From assembly GCA_025055255.1 (NCBI GenBank), contig JANWYI010000006.1, positions 3,361-67,360 on the forward strand: DNA of 64,000 nucleotides, given 5' to 3'. Below are positions 49,453-59,272 of the stretch, in pieces. Within the stretch, counting starts at the first letter, position 1, and every line of letters starts with the position of its first letter. The DNA comes from Anaerolineae bacterium (GTDB taxonomy: Bacteria; Chloroflexota; Anaerolineae; Aggregatilineales; UBA2796). The notes beneath the pieces are model-generated. The model was given only the letters and a program-made list of their open reading frames with translations. It was not told where the DNA came from and ran no database searches. The translations under genes were made by a program, and so were the position numbers.

Positions 49453-49481
49453 AGTCTAACGCACTTTGAACAGTGAGTCAA
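49453..49481 (-). promoter_or_regulatory. Sigma70 promoter for the riboswitch-btuFCD transcript
   Basis: Minus strand TTGACT - 17 bp - TAGACT, a few nt upstream of the aptamer. Confidence 0.75.
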
Positions 49482-49626
49482 ATCTTGGATTTCTGTCTGA
49501 GCCCAAAACGTCCAAGCGCAGAATGATAGGCGAGGCAAGTGACAAGACAAATCTCACTCCTGCCTCTGCCCAACTTGGGCTACATTTTCAGGCAAGGTTA
49601 TGTAAAATATATTAAGCAATCATTAA

Positions 49627-50607
49627 GTGAGCGAGGTTTTGCCAAAAGTTGTGGAAAAGACGAGCCTTCCTGTGACCTTTGAGGCGACTGAGCGTCCGAA
49701 TTTGCAGCCTGATGACTTGATGAGCGAAGGCGGACGCAAAGTCCTTGCCTTCCATTTTGGGAAGATGCTGGCGCGGCAAGCTGAGGTGTTGGCGAGCGAA
49801 GACATTGAAGCTGTCCACCAAATGCGCGTGGCGACGCGCCGTCTCCGCAGCACGCTGCGCATTTTTCGTCCATACTACCGTCAAAATGCTTTGAAGCCGT
49901 TACGTGCCGCCTTGAAGCACACAGCCGAGCTGCTCGGCAACGTACGTGATCTGGACGTTTACCGCGAGCATCTCATGCGCTATGCTAAAGAGCAGCCTAG
50001 CGCCAAGCGCCGCGATTTGCGCTTGATCAATGACCAACTTGGCAAGCGGCATGCTGAGCTGCGTTCACACTTGTATGAGCATCTCAATAGCGCAGCTTAC
50101 GCCGCATTTTTGCGCGATTTTGCCGCCTTCTTGCAAACGCCTTATGCTGCTGCGCGCACAGTGCCAGACGATGAACCAATTCCATGCCGTGTGCGTGAGG
50201 TTGCGCCGCGCTTGATCTACGAACAGTACGGCGTAGTCCGCGCCTATGAGCCATATCTGGAAAAGGCGAGTGCTGAGCGTTTGCACGCCTTGCGCATTGA
50301 AGTGAAACGGCTGCGCTACCTGATTGAAGCCTTCAGCGAGTTGCTTGGATCACAAGCCGAAGTGGTCATCAGTGCCTGCAAGCAATTACAGGATTTTCTA
50401 GGCGAGTTACAGGATGCTAAGGTCGCAGCCCAGCTAAGCGCAACATATTTGCCTGATTTACGGCGCGGCAAGCGCGCATTGGAGCGCTACCTAGAGGCGC
50501 GCCAAGCCGATCAGGAACGTCTACGTGCCTCGCTATGGGAACAGTGGTCGGCTTTCAACGCGCCGAGCGTGCGTGAGGCATTAGGATTAGCTGTATCTGC
50601 GCTATGA
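49627..50607 (+). CDS. CHAD domain-containing protein
   Basis: IEAVHQMRVATRRLRSTLRIFRPYY, LGNVRDLDVYREHL, LHALRIEVKRLRYLIEAF. Confidence 0.93.
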   Translation: MSEVLPKVVEKTSLPVTFEATERPNLQPDDLMSEGGRKVLAFHFGKMLARQAEVLASEDIEAVHQMRVATRRLRSTLRIFRPYYRQNALKPLRAALKHTAELLGNVRDLDVYREHLMRYAKEQPSAKRRDLRLINDQLGKRHAELRSHLYEHLNSAAYAAFLRDFAAFLQTPYAAARTVPDDEPIPCRVREVAPRLIYEQYGVVRAYEPYLEKASAERLHALRIEVKRLRYLIEAFSELLGSQAEVVISACKQLQDFLGELQDAKVAAQLSATYLPDLRRGKRALERYLEARQADQERLRASLWEQWSAFNAPSVREALGLAVSAL

Positions 50608-50610
50608 GAC

Positions 50611-51252
50611 CTAGAAGCGCACGCGAATTCTCAGGCGTCCTAACCGAATTTCGTCGCCGCTGCGCAGCAAACGGTCGCCTTCTGGAATGAGACGGCGTCC
50701 ATTCAAGTAGGTGTGATTGGTGCTGTGTAAGTCAGTGACGTAGATTAGGCTGCCGCGCCGCTTTAACTGCAAATGGCGGCGCGAGACGCCATGTTCCTCG
50801 GCGCCAAATGGTGATAAGTCTACATCTGGCGCTTGCTCGCCAGCAGCGCGCCGTCCGACAATTAGCGTCTCTTTGATCGTTAGATTCAAAACCTTGCCGT
50901 CTACTTCGAAAACAATCGGCTTTTCTTCGTTAACAATTGCCTCGCCTGTTTGCTGCGGACCTGTAGGCACAACGTTGCCTGCATCGTCAATCCGATGGGT
51001 CTCGCCTGAGGAAACCATTGCTAGACCGCAGTTCGGACAAACTAGCTCGCCGACGCGCACGGTTTGTCCACAGCGCGTGCAGATCAGCTCTCTCGGCTTG
51101 GTTTCTACCCCGTCGTCCATGTTACCTTCAGGAGCACCTGATTGGAACAGTGGCTCTGCACCTGTGCTCTGCTCCACCTCAGCGCCTTCGTTTGGACTTG
51201 CCATAGCTTTTTCCTGTCCAGTACCCTGCGTATTTACAAAATTCGTTTTCAT
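50611..51252 (-). CDS. Zinc-ribbon plus FHA domain protein
   Basis: ICTRCGQTVRVGELVCPNCGLAM zinc ribbon; VGRRAAGEQAPDVDLSPFGAEEHGVSRRHLQLKR...DLHSTNHTYLNGRRL FHA. Confidence 0.92.
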   Translation of the reverse strand: MKTNFVNTQGTGQEKAMASPNEGAEVEQSTGAEPLFQSGAPEGNMDDGVETKPRELICTRCGQTVRVGELVCPNCGLAMVSSGETHRIDDAGNVVPTGPQQTGEAIVNEEKPIVFEVDGKVLNLTIKETLIVGRRAAGEQAPDVDLSPFGAEEHGVSRRHLQLKRRGSLIYVTDLHSTNHTYLNGRRLIPEGDRLLRSGDEIRLGRLRIRVRF

Positions 51253-51521
51253 TGTAACATGCTTCGCTTGAATGCAACGGACTCAAACGCAATTAAAACG
51301 AATAAAGGCTTGCGTTCGCACAGAGACAGGCAAAGCGCAGTTGTCTGCGCCGATCAGCACGCCAGTGCCGAGCCTGCTGCAAAAATTGTATATAGCGTTA
51401 TCGAATTGTGTGCTATTCCTGCCTAAAGTGCGGTATACTCAAAGAAAGATCGGTTTAGAGCGCTTTACAGGCTTCTGAAAACTTTGATAGGCTAACTAAA
51501 GAATAGGAGTACCTCATCAAT

Positions 51522-52811
51522 ATGGTTGCTCAAGCAGTTCCTCCCGCCATTGTCACCACGGATCCGACCTACCAAACGGCATTGCGTCAATATGACCGCG
51601 CAGTGGAATACTTGCCACACTTGCCGACTGGTGTCGTGGAATTCCTGAAGTGGCCGCGCCGCGAGCTGACCGTTCACTTTCCGGCGCGCATGGAAAATGG
51701 CGAGGTCAGAATTTTCACAGGCTATCGCGTCCATCACAACACTGTTCTAGGTCCCTCTAAAGGCGGCATTCGCTACAGCCCGCACGTCAGCCTTGACGAG
51801 GTACGCGCCCTAGCCATGTGGATGACATGGAAGTGCGCACTCGTTAACTTGCCCTACGGCGGTGCCAAAGGCGGTGTGGTCGTTGATCCTTTCAAACACA
51901 CTCAAAGTGAGCTTGAGGCGATCACACGGCGCTTCACTTCAGAGATCATCTTGCTGATCGGGCCCAAGATTGATATCCCAGCGCCTGACATGGGCACTAA
52001 CGCTCAAACAATGGCGTGGATAATGGACACCTACAGCATGACCGTTGGCTACTCAGTGCCAGCCGTTGTGACGGGCAAGCCGCTGAACATCGGTGGGTCA
52101 CTAGGGCGTGAAGAGGCGACCGGGCGCGGCGCTATCGTCTGCATGTTAGAAGCGCTGCGCCAACTGGAGATCACGAAGAGTCCGCAGGATATTTCAGTTG
52201 TGGTGCAAGGCTTTGGCAATGTCGGCTCGCATGCGGCGCGGCGTGCTCATGAGCTGGGCTTCAAAGTGATCGCCGTGAGCGACATCACAGGCGGCTACTA
52301 TAACAGCAAGGGCTTGAACATCCCTGAGCTATACAGCTACGTGCGCCAAAACCGTACTCTCGCAGGCTACAAAGGCGAGGCAGAGCCAATCACGAACGCT
52401 GAGCTGCTCGAATTGCCATGCGATGTGCTAATTCCAGCAGCCCTAGAAAATCAGCTGACAGGTGAAAATGCGCCGCGTGTCAAGGCAAAGCTGATTGTGG
52501 AAGGCGCGAACGGTCCGACGACACCTGAGGCTGATGATATCTTCGATGATCGCGGCATTCTGGTCGTGCCGGATATCCTCGCCAATGCAGGCGGCGTGAC
52601 AGTGTCCTACTTTGAGTGGGTACAAGGCTTGCAAGAGTACTTCTGGGACGAAGATGAAGTCTATCGCCGCTTAGAACGTATCCTTGTGCGCGCTTACGAT
52701 GAAGTAGTGACAACTGCTGAGCGCTTTCGCGTCAATATGCGTTTAGCGGCAAACATCACGGCGATCAACCGCGTGGCACAAGCTATGATGACACGCGGCT
52801 TCTATCCCTGA
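51522..52811 (+). CDS. gdhA: Glutamate dehydrogenase (Glu/Leu/Phe/Val DH family)
   Basis: GYRVHHNTVLGPSKGGIRYSPHV, WKCALVNLPYGGAKGGVVVDP, VVVQGFGNVGSHAARRAHE, VEGANGPTTPEAD. Confidence 0.96.
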   Translation: MVAQAVPPAIVTTDPTYQTALRQYDRAVEYLPHLPTGVVEFLKWPRRELTVHFPARMENGEVRIFTGYRVHHNTVLGPSKGGIRYSPHVSLDEVRALAMWMTWKCALVNLPYGGAKGGVVVDPFKHTQSELEAITRRFTSEIILLIGPKIDIPAPDMGTNAQTMAWIMDTYSMTVGYSVPAVVTGKPLNIGGSLGREEATGRGAIVCMLEALRQLEITKSPQDISVVVQGFGNVGSHAARRAHELGFKVIAVSDITGGYYNSKGLNIPELYSYVRQNRTLAGYKGEAEPITNAELLELPCDVLIPAALENQLTGENAPRVKAKLIVEGANGPTTPEADDIFDDRGILVVPDILANAGGVTVSYFEWVQGLQEYFWDEDEVYRRLERILVRAYDEVVTTAERFRVNMRLAANITAINRVAQAMMTRGFYP

Positions 52812-52850
52812 TCCTTGCTCAGCCAACTCAGCGCCTGCGTGCGCACTGCT

Positions 52851-52880
52851 CAGCGACGTGACGCTCACGTCGCTGGCTTT
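52851..52880 (+). terminator. Rho-independent terminator after gdhA
   Basis: CAGCGACGTGA-CGC-TCACGTCGCTG-GCTTTTTCT. Confidence 0.85.
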
Positions 52881-52964
52881 TTCTAGGCGCATTGCACATT
52901 CAAAGCGCCTGTGATATGCTCTGCGCAATCCTAGTCAAGTGCCTGAAAGTAGTTCAGCTGGACG

Positions 52965-53387
52965 ATGCACATTCACACTGTGATTTATACTGATCACTTG
53001 CCTGAGGTCGAAACGTTCTATCGCCGCGCTTTTCCAACTGTGCCCTTTGACGCACAGGAAGGCATGTTCACTGTGCGCTGGGCATCCAACGGCTGGCTGC
53101 ACTTCGTGCGCGCCGATGAGACACATCCGCCTAGCCCTGTGGCACTGATACGCATCCACTTGCCACACACTGACCTTGAGCATGAGCGTCTGACCGCGCT
53201 TGGCATTGCCTGCGGCGCGTTGACTGTAGAGTCGTGGGGCAGATGGTACGGCAACAACGTTCGCTACTTCGAAGTAATCGATCCAACAGGCACGCGCCTG
53301 CACTTCTATGAGCCGCACTTCGGCGAGAAGCGCCAACTGATGACAACTGGCGACGGCACAGATACGCGCAAAGTCCATCACCACTGA
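52965..53387 (+). CDS. VOC (glyoxalase/bleomycin-resistance-like) family protein
   Basis: MHIHTVIYTDHLPEVETFYRRAF...RYFEVIDPTGTRLHFYEPH. Confidence 0.82.
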   Translation: MHIHTVIYTDHLPEVETFYRRAFPTVPFDAQEGMFTVRWASNGWLHFVRADETHPPSPVALIRIHLPHTDLEHERLTALGIACGALTVESWGRWYGNNVRYFEVIDPTGTRLHFYEPHFGEKRQLMTTGDGTDTRKVHHH

Positions 53388-53393
53388 GCCGAC

Positions 53394-55046
53394 ATGCAAT
53401 CAACAGTTAAACTGTTCCTCGTGCTGTGTCTCACTTGGACAGCGCTCTCGCCGAGTGCCTTGAGCGCAGCACAGAGCGCTACAGTGCGCGTCATATTGCC
53501 GCCTTTTGGGACGCTCGATCCTGTCGCGCTCTCGCCTGCTGACCAGACAGGACGCGATCTGGTCGAGAATCTTTTTGCAGGTCTGACGCGCTACGATCCG
53601 CTCACCAAACAGATCGTCCCGGCATTGGCTGAGTCATGGTCGGTCAGTCCTGACGGCTTGGAGTGGACGTTTAGGTTGCGGGACGCACAATGGGTGCGCG
53701 TCCAGAATGGAGTCGTTGTGCCTGTGCGCCCAATCGTAGCAGGTGACTTCGTCTTCGCTTTGCGCCGCGCTTGTGACGCACCGCCGCCGAATCCTGCTGC
53801 TAAGACAGTGTTTGTCATCAGCGGCTGCCGCAAAATTGCCACGACTAATCCGCTGTTGGTAGATGACCTGTTTATTGCACGTGAGCTGGGAGTGCGCGTT
53901 GTCAATCTGCGTACGTTAGCCTTGCGCCTTGAGTTTCCTGCGCCAATGTTGCCTTTCATGCTCGCCCTGCCAGAGTTTCGCCCTGTGCCACGCGAATCGG
54001 TCAGTTTAGCCGCTGAGAACAGCGACTGGGCTGTGCCGAGCGCAATGCTCTCCAGCGGCGCTTACGCACTGGCTGAGCGCGACGCGCAGAGCCTAACCTT
54101 GCTGCGCAATCCATTTTGGCATGATCGGACAGGCAACATAGAGCAAGTGACGGTCGCTTTTGCTCCGTCTGAGTCAGCTGCAGACCTTTTCATCTCGCAA
54201 AGTGCTGATTTCGCCCGCCTGAGCCGAGAGAGTGCGACACAACTTGCTATGAGCGCGCCTGAGTCGCTCATCAGTATGCCTAGCGCAGCTGTGATCCTGC
54301 TCGGCTTTGCCGCTGAGCGTCCAGTGACAATGCGAGAGGAGCTGAGACGCGCTTTGGCGCTCTCAATTGACCGTAACGCGCTCGCTCAGCAACTCAGTGG
54401 CACAGTGCCGACATGGCGGCTGACCACGCCTGCAGTCGCTGCAGTGGCGCTACAGTCTGAAGCAGGCATTTTCTCACCACAAGCAGCCAAAGCACAGCTG
54501 ATCGCAGCAGGCTATGCTGCTTGCCGCCTGCCTGAGCGCCTTGAACTGGTCATTGAAGATACGCCGCGCATGGAAGCCTTAGCGAACGCGCTCTTTGCGC
54601 AGTGGCAGGCAAATCTAGGCTGTAACGCCCAGAACTTCCGTTTGACCAAGCGCAGCACTGAAGTTGTGCGCCGCCTTGCCGATGGCACCTTCAGCACCAT
54701 TCGCACCACTGATCCAATTCGCCCGCATATGTGGCTGTTCACATGGTCGCCTGATTACTTGGATGTCACGGCGTGGACGGGCGACGGCGCGCATTGTCGC
54801 TACGGCTTTCTGAAGAGCTACGTGCCATGCGGCGAGGCAGATCAGTTAGTGAACGCGGCATTGCTGGAGAGCGACTTAGCGCGCCGCGCTGAGCTAGTCG
54901 AGCAGGCAGAGCGGCGCTACTTTGGTGAGAATGGCACTTTTCCTGTAGTGCCACTGCTGACTGAGCTGCGTTTCGCTGCACGCCGACCCAACTTGCAAGG
55001 CGTCAGCGCTGCAGCGCCGCTTTGGTTTGCGGCTTGGTCGCGTTAG
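53394..55046 (+). CDS. Family 5 ABC transporter substrate-binding protein (peptide/oligopeptide type)
   Basis: LDPVALSPADQTGRDLVENLFAGLTRYDPLTKQIVPALAESWSVSPDGLEWTFRLRD; LRRALALSIDRNAL. Confidence 0.93.
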   Translation: MQSTVKLFLVLCLTWTALSPSALSAAQSATVRVILPPFGTLDPVALSPADQTGRDLVENLFAGLTRYDPLTKQIVPALAESWSVSPDGLEWTFRLRDAQWVRVQNGVVVPVRPIVAGDFVFALRRACDAPPPNPAAKTVFVISGCRKIATTNPLLVDDLFIARELGVRVVNLRTLALRLEFPAPMLPFMLALPEFRPVPRESVSLAAENSDWAVPSAMLSSGAYALAERDAQSLTLLRNPFWHDRTGNIEQVTVAFAPSESAADLFISQSADFARLSRESATQLAMSAPESLISMPSAAVILLGFAAERPVTMREELRRALALSIDRNALAQQLSGTVPTWRLTTPAVAAVALQSEAGIFSPQAAKAQLIAAGYAACRLPERLELVIEDTPRMEALANALFAQWQANLGCNAQNFRLTKRSTEVVRRLADGTFSTIRTTDPIRPHMWLFTWSPDYLDVTAWTGDGAHCRYGFLKSYVPCGEADQLVNAALLESDLARRAELVEQAERRYFGENGTFPVVPLLTELRFAARRPNLQGVSAAAPLWFAAWSR

Positions 55047-55049
55047 ACG

Positions 55050-55078
55050 TTACAAGCATACTCGAAATCTTGTAGAAT
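55050..55078 (+). promoter_or_regulatory. Putative sigma70 promoter for the isochorismatase-family gene
   Basis: TTACAA - 17 bp - TAGAAT; SD AAAGGAG and GTG start downstream. Confidence 0.5.
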
Positions 55079-55110
55079 CATGGGTAACGCTTCAATGAAA
55101 GGAGCTACCC

Positions 55111-56028
55111 GTGACCTTTCCGTCTTTCTACGATCCCGAAACAGTTGGACAAATTTACGAGCCTGATCTGCAGCGTGCCTACGCTGAAGGTGCTGCAGCC
55201 TTTCAAACGCCTGCCAGCAGCGACCAGCAGCGTGTCTTGCTCTGGCTGATTGATATGCAGAACGACTTCATCCTGCCTGCACCGCTCGGTCGTTTGCCCG
55301 TGCCAAATGCCGTGCAGGATGCACAGCGCACTATTGAATGGCTCTATCGCAACGTCCATCAAGTTACGCACATCGCTGCCTCGCTCGACACACACACGCC
55401 GTTTCAAATTTTCTATCCAACGTGGTGGAAAAATGCCAAAGGCGAGCGTCCTGCGCCGTACACTGTCATTAGTGCTGAGGACGTCGCTAAACAGATTTGG
55501 CTGCCCGATCTAGAGCCTGAGTGGTCAGCTTATTACGTAGAAGAGCTAGAAAAGGTCGGCAAGAAACAGCTGATGATCTGGCCTTTCCATTGCATGGAAG
55601 GCACAGCCGGACGCGCCCTGTTGCCTGCGCTCTCAGAGGCAATCATGTATCACAGCGGCGCACGCGCAGCACAGCCTACTTACCTGACCAAGGGCACAAT
55701 TCCGCACACTGAGTTCTACTCAGTGGTCGAGCCAGAGGTGAAATATCCGCGGCGTCCTGACGGAGGCTTAAACACAGCCTTTCTGGACATGATTGCCAGC
55801 TACGACCTAGTTTATGTGGCAGGTGAGGCACGCAGTCACTGCGTGCTGGCAACGCTAGACTCAACACTGCGCTACTTCGCCAATCAGCCTGAGGTGATCG
55901 CTAAGCTGCGCTTCTTGGACGACTGCACGTCCTCTATTCCTGGCTTTGAGCAGGCTACTGAAGAGCGACTGGGCGCAATGGCAGCGCAAGGGCTGCGTTT
56001 CGTGAACTCAACTGATCCAATCGGCTGA
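55111..56028 (+). CDS. Isochorismatase/nicotinamidase-like cysteine hydrolase
   Basis: LLWLIDMQNDFILP, IWPFHCMEGTAGRALLP, VYVAGEARSHCVLATLD. Confidence 0.85.
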   Translation: MTFPSFYDPETVGQIYEPDLQRAYAEGAAAFQTPASSDQQRVLLWLIDMQNDFILPAPLGRLPVPNAVQDAQRTIEWLYRNVHQVTHIAASLDTHTPFQIFYPTWWKNAKGERPAPYTVISAEDVAKQIWLPDLEPEWSAYYVEELEKVGKKQLMIWPFHCMEGTAGRALLPALSEAIMYHSGARAAQPTYLTKGTIPHTEFYSVVEPEVKYPRRPDGGLNTAFLDMIASYDLVYVAGEARSHCVLATLDSTLRYFANQPEVIAKLRFLDDCTSSIPGFEQATEERLGAMAAQGLRFVNSTDPIG

Positions 56029-56101
56029 GCCTCGCAACCTCTGAGCGTCAGCTGCGTAGTATACGATTAGACATATATCAATGCTGCAAAAGGTGGAGGC
56101 T

Positions 56102-56566
56102 ATGAGCAGTGGATTCAAGCACGATGAACATGGCTGGTACTACGCAGGTGACTGGCTCAAACCTGCACTTGGGATTTTCGTGTTTTTGGTGATCGTCAGT
56201 CTGGTCTTCAAGCTCGTCTTGTCGCTGCTCCCTGTTGTGATTGTTGGTGCGCTGATTCTCTTCAGCGTCAGGTTGCTTGGTCAGAATGGCTTAGAGCGAG
56301 AGCGCTGGGAAGCGTGGAGCGAGCGACTCGGCGAGCGCATCAAGCGCTGGGCAGAACAAGTTAGCCAGCGCGCTGAAGATTGGGCGAAGCAGTTTGAATA
56401 TCAAACAACAGGTCGCTCAAGGGCGCAGGAAAGCGCACGAGGGACTTTTGAGGAGCATCCGCGCAAGCGCAAGAACGACGAAGAGGTGCTGGAGATCGAA
56501 TACGAGGAAGTTTCCACAGTGCATGGCAAAGCGAAACGTCGCTCTGAAGATGTAGAATATCTCTAA
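56102..56566 (+). CDS. Hypothetical membrane protein with charged C-terminal tail
   Basis: Two adjacent TM segments followed by a Trp/Glu/Arg-rich coiled region; no family recognised. Confidence 0.65.
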   Translation: MSSGFKHDEHGWYYAGDWLKPALGIFVFLVIVSLVFKLVLSLLPVVIVGALILFSVRLLGQNGLERERWEAWSERLGERIKRWAEQVSQRAEDWAKQFEYQTTGRSRAQESARGTFEEHPRKRKNDEEVLEIEYEEVSTVHGKAKRRSEDVEYL

Positions 56567-56575
56567 GCAGCTAGG

Positions 56576-56605
56576 CACGCCTCTCAGCGGTGAGAGGCGT
56601 GTTTG
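56576..56605 (+). terminator. Terminator hairpin after 56102..56566
   Basis: CACGCCTCTCA-GCGG-TGAGAGGCGTG-TTTGTT. Confidence 0.7.
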
Positions 56606-56606
56606 T

Positions 56607-57596
56607 TCAGCGCACTGAGACTTCAGTCTGCCTACCTGTGAGAACGACGGCTTCTATGCGCTGTTCAGGTGTGTTACCGCGCCGCACGAAGAACGTCCAC
56701 GTGCCCGGCGCAGCGATCACGGGTTCATCCAGCACGATCTGCCATGCGTTCTCGCTCTCTGCTACGCGCAGGACAATTTGATTGCTGAGCGAGGCAGTTA
56801 CGTTCTGAGTGGAGAGGCGGAAGACGACCTCGCCAAAAGTGAAAGCTAATGTGACGGGCTGCTCAGCGGATAGGCGCAGACCTTCAACAATGTAAGGAAT
56901 AGCCGTCTGAGCAACGACGCGGTAAGTCTCCGATGGCACGCTGACGACTTGCCCAGTGGTAAACCTGAAAGTGATGCCTTGCGAGTCAGTCAAGTGAAGC
57001 GGCAAAGCGAGCGGCGTGCCATCTAAACGATAGGCAGCAGCGCGCAAAACCGCCCACTCAGTTTGTGCTGCGCGCCCATCAGCAGTTAGTTGCACACCTT
57101 GCCGCGCTTGGAGCATTAGAGCCTCAGCATTGTTCGGCTGCACGCGCGCACTTCCTTCCGTGACGCCGAAGAGCAAGTCGCCGTTCGGCAAGCCATAGGC
57201 AACGAAAGCACCTTCGCCTGTCATCTCCACGCTACCGCCGACTGCCAGCAAGCTGAAGCGATAGGCGATGCCTCTGGGCTGTAAGCGACCATTGGCTTGC
57301 CCTTCGAAGAGCGCCACAGCCACTTGCCAGCCGTTGATCGGCGAGGCGTGATGTCGCCTGAGCGCTAGGCGCGTGCCATTGCTCAGATCGAGCTGAGCGT
57401 GAGCAAGGTGTAGCCTTGCTGCATCGCCGAGCGTGAGCGACGTGCCGTCAGGCGGCACGCGCTCCTGCCGATCAGAATCAGAATAGACCAGCACAGCAGC
57501 AGGCGGCTGCGTCTCTGCCGAGATGAGGCTGCCGAGTCCGATGCCTGCCAATGCAAACAACGCCAAGATCACCGTGAGAATTACGCGCCGAATCAC
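56607..57596 (-). CDS. FecR-like domain protein, membrane anchored
   Basis: N-terminal TM; FecR-like [29 protein letters not shown]...[13 protein letters not shown]...[32 protein letters not shown]. Confidence 0.7.
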   Translation of the reverse strand: MIRRVILTVILALFALAGIGLGSLISAETQPPAAVLVYSDSDRQERVPPDGTSLTLGDAARLHLAHAQLDLSNGTRLALRRHHASPINGWQVAVALFEGQANGRLQPRGIAYRFSLLAVGGSVEMTGEGAFVAYGLPNGDLLFGVTEGSARVQPNNAEALMLQARQGVQLTADGRAAQTEWAVLRAAAYRLDGTPLALPLHLTDSQGITFRFTTGQVVSVPSETYRVVAQTAIPYIVEGLRLSAEQPVTLAFTFGEVVFRLSTQNVTASLSNQIVLRVAESENAWQIVLDEPVIAAPGTWTFFVRRGNTPEQRIEAVVLTGRQTEVSVR

Positions 57597-59257
57597 AGGT
57601 AGTCCCTCAGATGACGACTGCGCGTCGGATGACGCAGCTTGCGCAGCGCTTTTGCCTCGATTTGGCGAATACGTTCGCGCGTCACGCCAAAATGCTTACC
57701 GACCTCTTCCAGAGTATGCTCCTGACCATCTTGCAAGCCGAAGCGCATAATCAACACCTCGCGCTCACGCTCGTTCAGCACGGCGAGTGCGCTGCGCACT
57801 TGCTCCTTCAGCAATTGGCGCGCTGCGGCGTCTACAGGCCCAATAACCTTGTCGTCCTCGATGAAATCGCCCAGAAAGCTAGAATCCTCCTCGCCAACGG
57901 GCATTTCAAGTGACATCGGCTCTTGGGCGAGGCGCTGAATGCGGCGGACCTTAGCAGCAGCACGCCGCAGCTTACGGCTCAGAGCATGGTCGAGCTTCTC
58001 GCCTGACTCTAGCGCAGCGCGAATCTGTCGTGTGTCTTCTGCTGAGAGGAAATTCATTTCTAAGGCAAGCTGCTCAGCCGTTGGCTCAGTGCCGAGCTGC
58101 TGCACTAACTCACGGTAAATGCGCGTAAGACGGTTGAGCGTCTCAGACATGTGGACAGGAATGCGAATGGTGCGCCCTTGATCAGCAATAGCGCGGCTGA
58201 TTGCCTGCCTGATCCACCAAGTAGCATAGGTGCTGAACTTGAAGCCTTTGGTGTGGTCGAACTTTTCGACAGCGCGCAACAAGCCGATGTTGCCTTCCTG
58301 AATCAGGTCGAGGAAGCTAATACCACGCATCATGTAGCGCTTTGCTACGCTGACGACAAGACGCAGGTTAGCGCGCGTGAGCGCCTCAGCAGCTGCATTG
58401 GCACGCTGACGCACGCCGTCATAGTAGTTTGCCAGAGCTTGGTCATCGCATAACTGAGTGAGCCATGCCTCAAAGTCGGCGCGTGGCGGCAGGGTGTTGT
58501 GTTGACGGACATACTCACTAAACACAGGCTCAAGGCAGTTTGGAATCAGGTACAGCCCTTGAAAGACTTCAAAAAGATGGCGTGCCAGCAACGTCCATGT
58601 CTCATCGCGTCCCCAGTCGCCTTGCTCAAGGTAAGTACGGATGTAAGACGGCTTAGATGGATCGAGTGGCTCGCATAGGCGGCGTGCCTCGCTCAGGAAT
58701 GCTGAGAGATCGGGCATGGCGAGGCTGTAATCAGCAGCCTTTGACCGTACGCTCTCCCAAAATTGGAGCATGTCATCGTACAAAATCTGAAGCGCCTCAC
58801 GATAGCTACGCTGATCGCCTGTCTGAGTGTTTGTGCAAGCGGCGCGTAATAACGAGAGCGCTGCCATCTGTGAAGAGAGCCATGTCTCGCTATTTGGATC
58901 AAGTAGCGGCACTTGCCCGATCTCTTTCAGATACATGCGCACGGGATCATCAGCAGCAAGCGCGCTACTTAGCTGCACGTCATCCAGGTCAGTTTCGTCG
59001 AGATAATCTAGCTCTTCCTCATCAGAGTCTCGGAAAGTGACAGGTACTTGATATTCAGAGAGGCTGTTGACATCAATGCCAATCTCGCCGAGCTCTTCTT
59101 GCACTGAGCGCGGTGACTCATCCAGCTCATACAGATAGGCAAAATCCGTCTCAGTGTCAGGCAGCATAGCATCTGCGCTGAGATCGTCGGCTGTGTAGCG
59201 ACTTGACTCTCCAGAATAGCTCGTTGTGCGTTGTTTTCGGCTTGTTCGCTTTGCCAT
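57593..59257 (-). CDS. rpoD: Primary RNA polymerase sigma factor
   Basis: [103 protein letters not shown]. Confidence 0.96.
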   Translation of the reverse strand: MAKRTSRKQRTTSYSGESSRYTADDLSADAMLPDTETDFAYLYELDESPRSVQEELGEIGIDVNSLSEYQVPVTFRDSDEEELDYLDETDLDDVQLSSALAADDPVRMYLKEIGQVPLLDPNSETWLSSQMAALSLLRAACTNTQTGDQRSYREALQILYDDMLQFWESVRSKAADYSLAMPDLSAFLSEARRLCEPLDPSKPSYIRTYLEQGDWGRDETWTLLARHLFEVFQGLYLIPNCLEPVFSEYVRQHNTLPPRADFEAWLTQLCDDQALANYYDGVRQRANAAAEALTRANLRLVVSVAKRYMMRGISFLDLIQEGNIGLLRAVEKFDHTKGFKFSTYATWWIRQAISRAIADQGRTIRIPVHMSETLNRLTRIYRELVQQLGTEPTAEQLALEMNFLSAEDTRQIRAALESGEKLDHALSRKLRRAAAKVRRIQRLAQEPMSLEMPVGEEDSSFLGDFIEDDKVIGPVDAAARQLLKEQVRSALAVLNEREREVLIMRFGLQDGQEHTLEEVGKHFGVTRERIRQIEAKALRKLRHPTRSRHLRDYL

Positions 59258-59272
59258 ACTCAGACGCTCACC

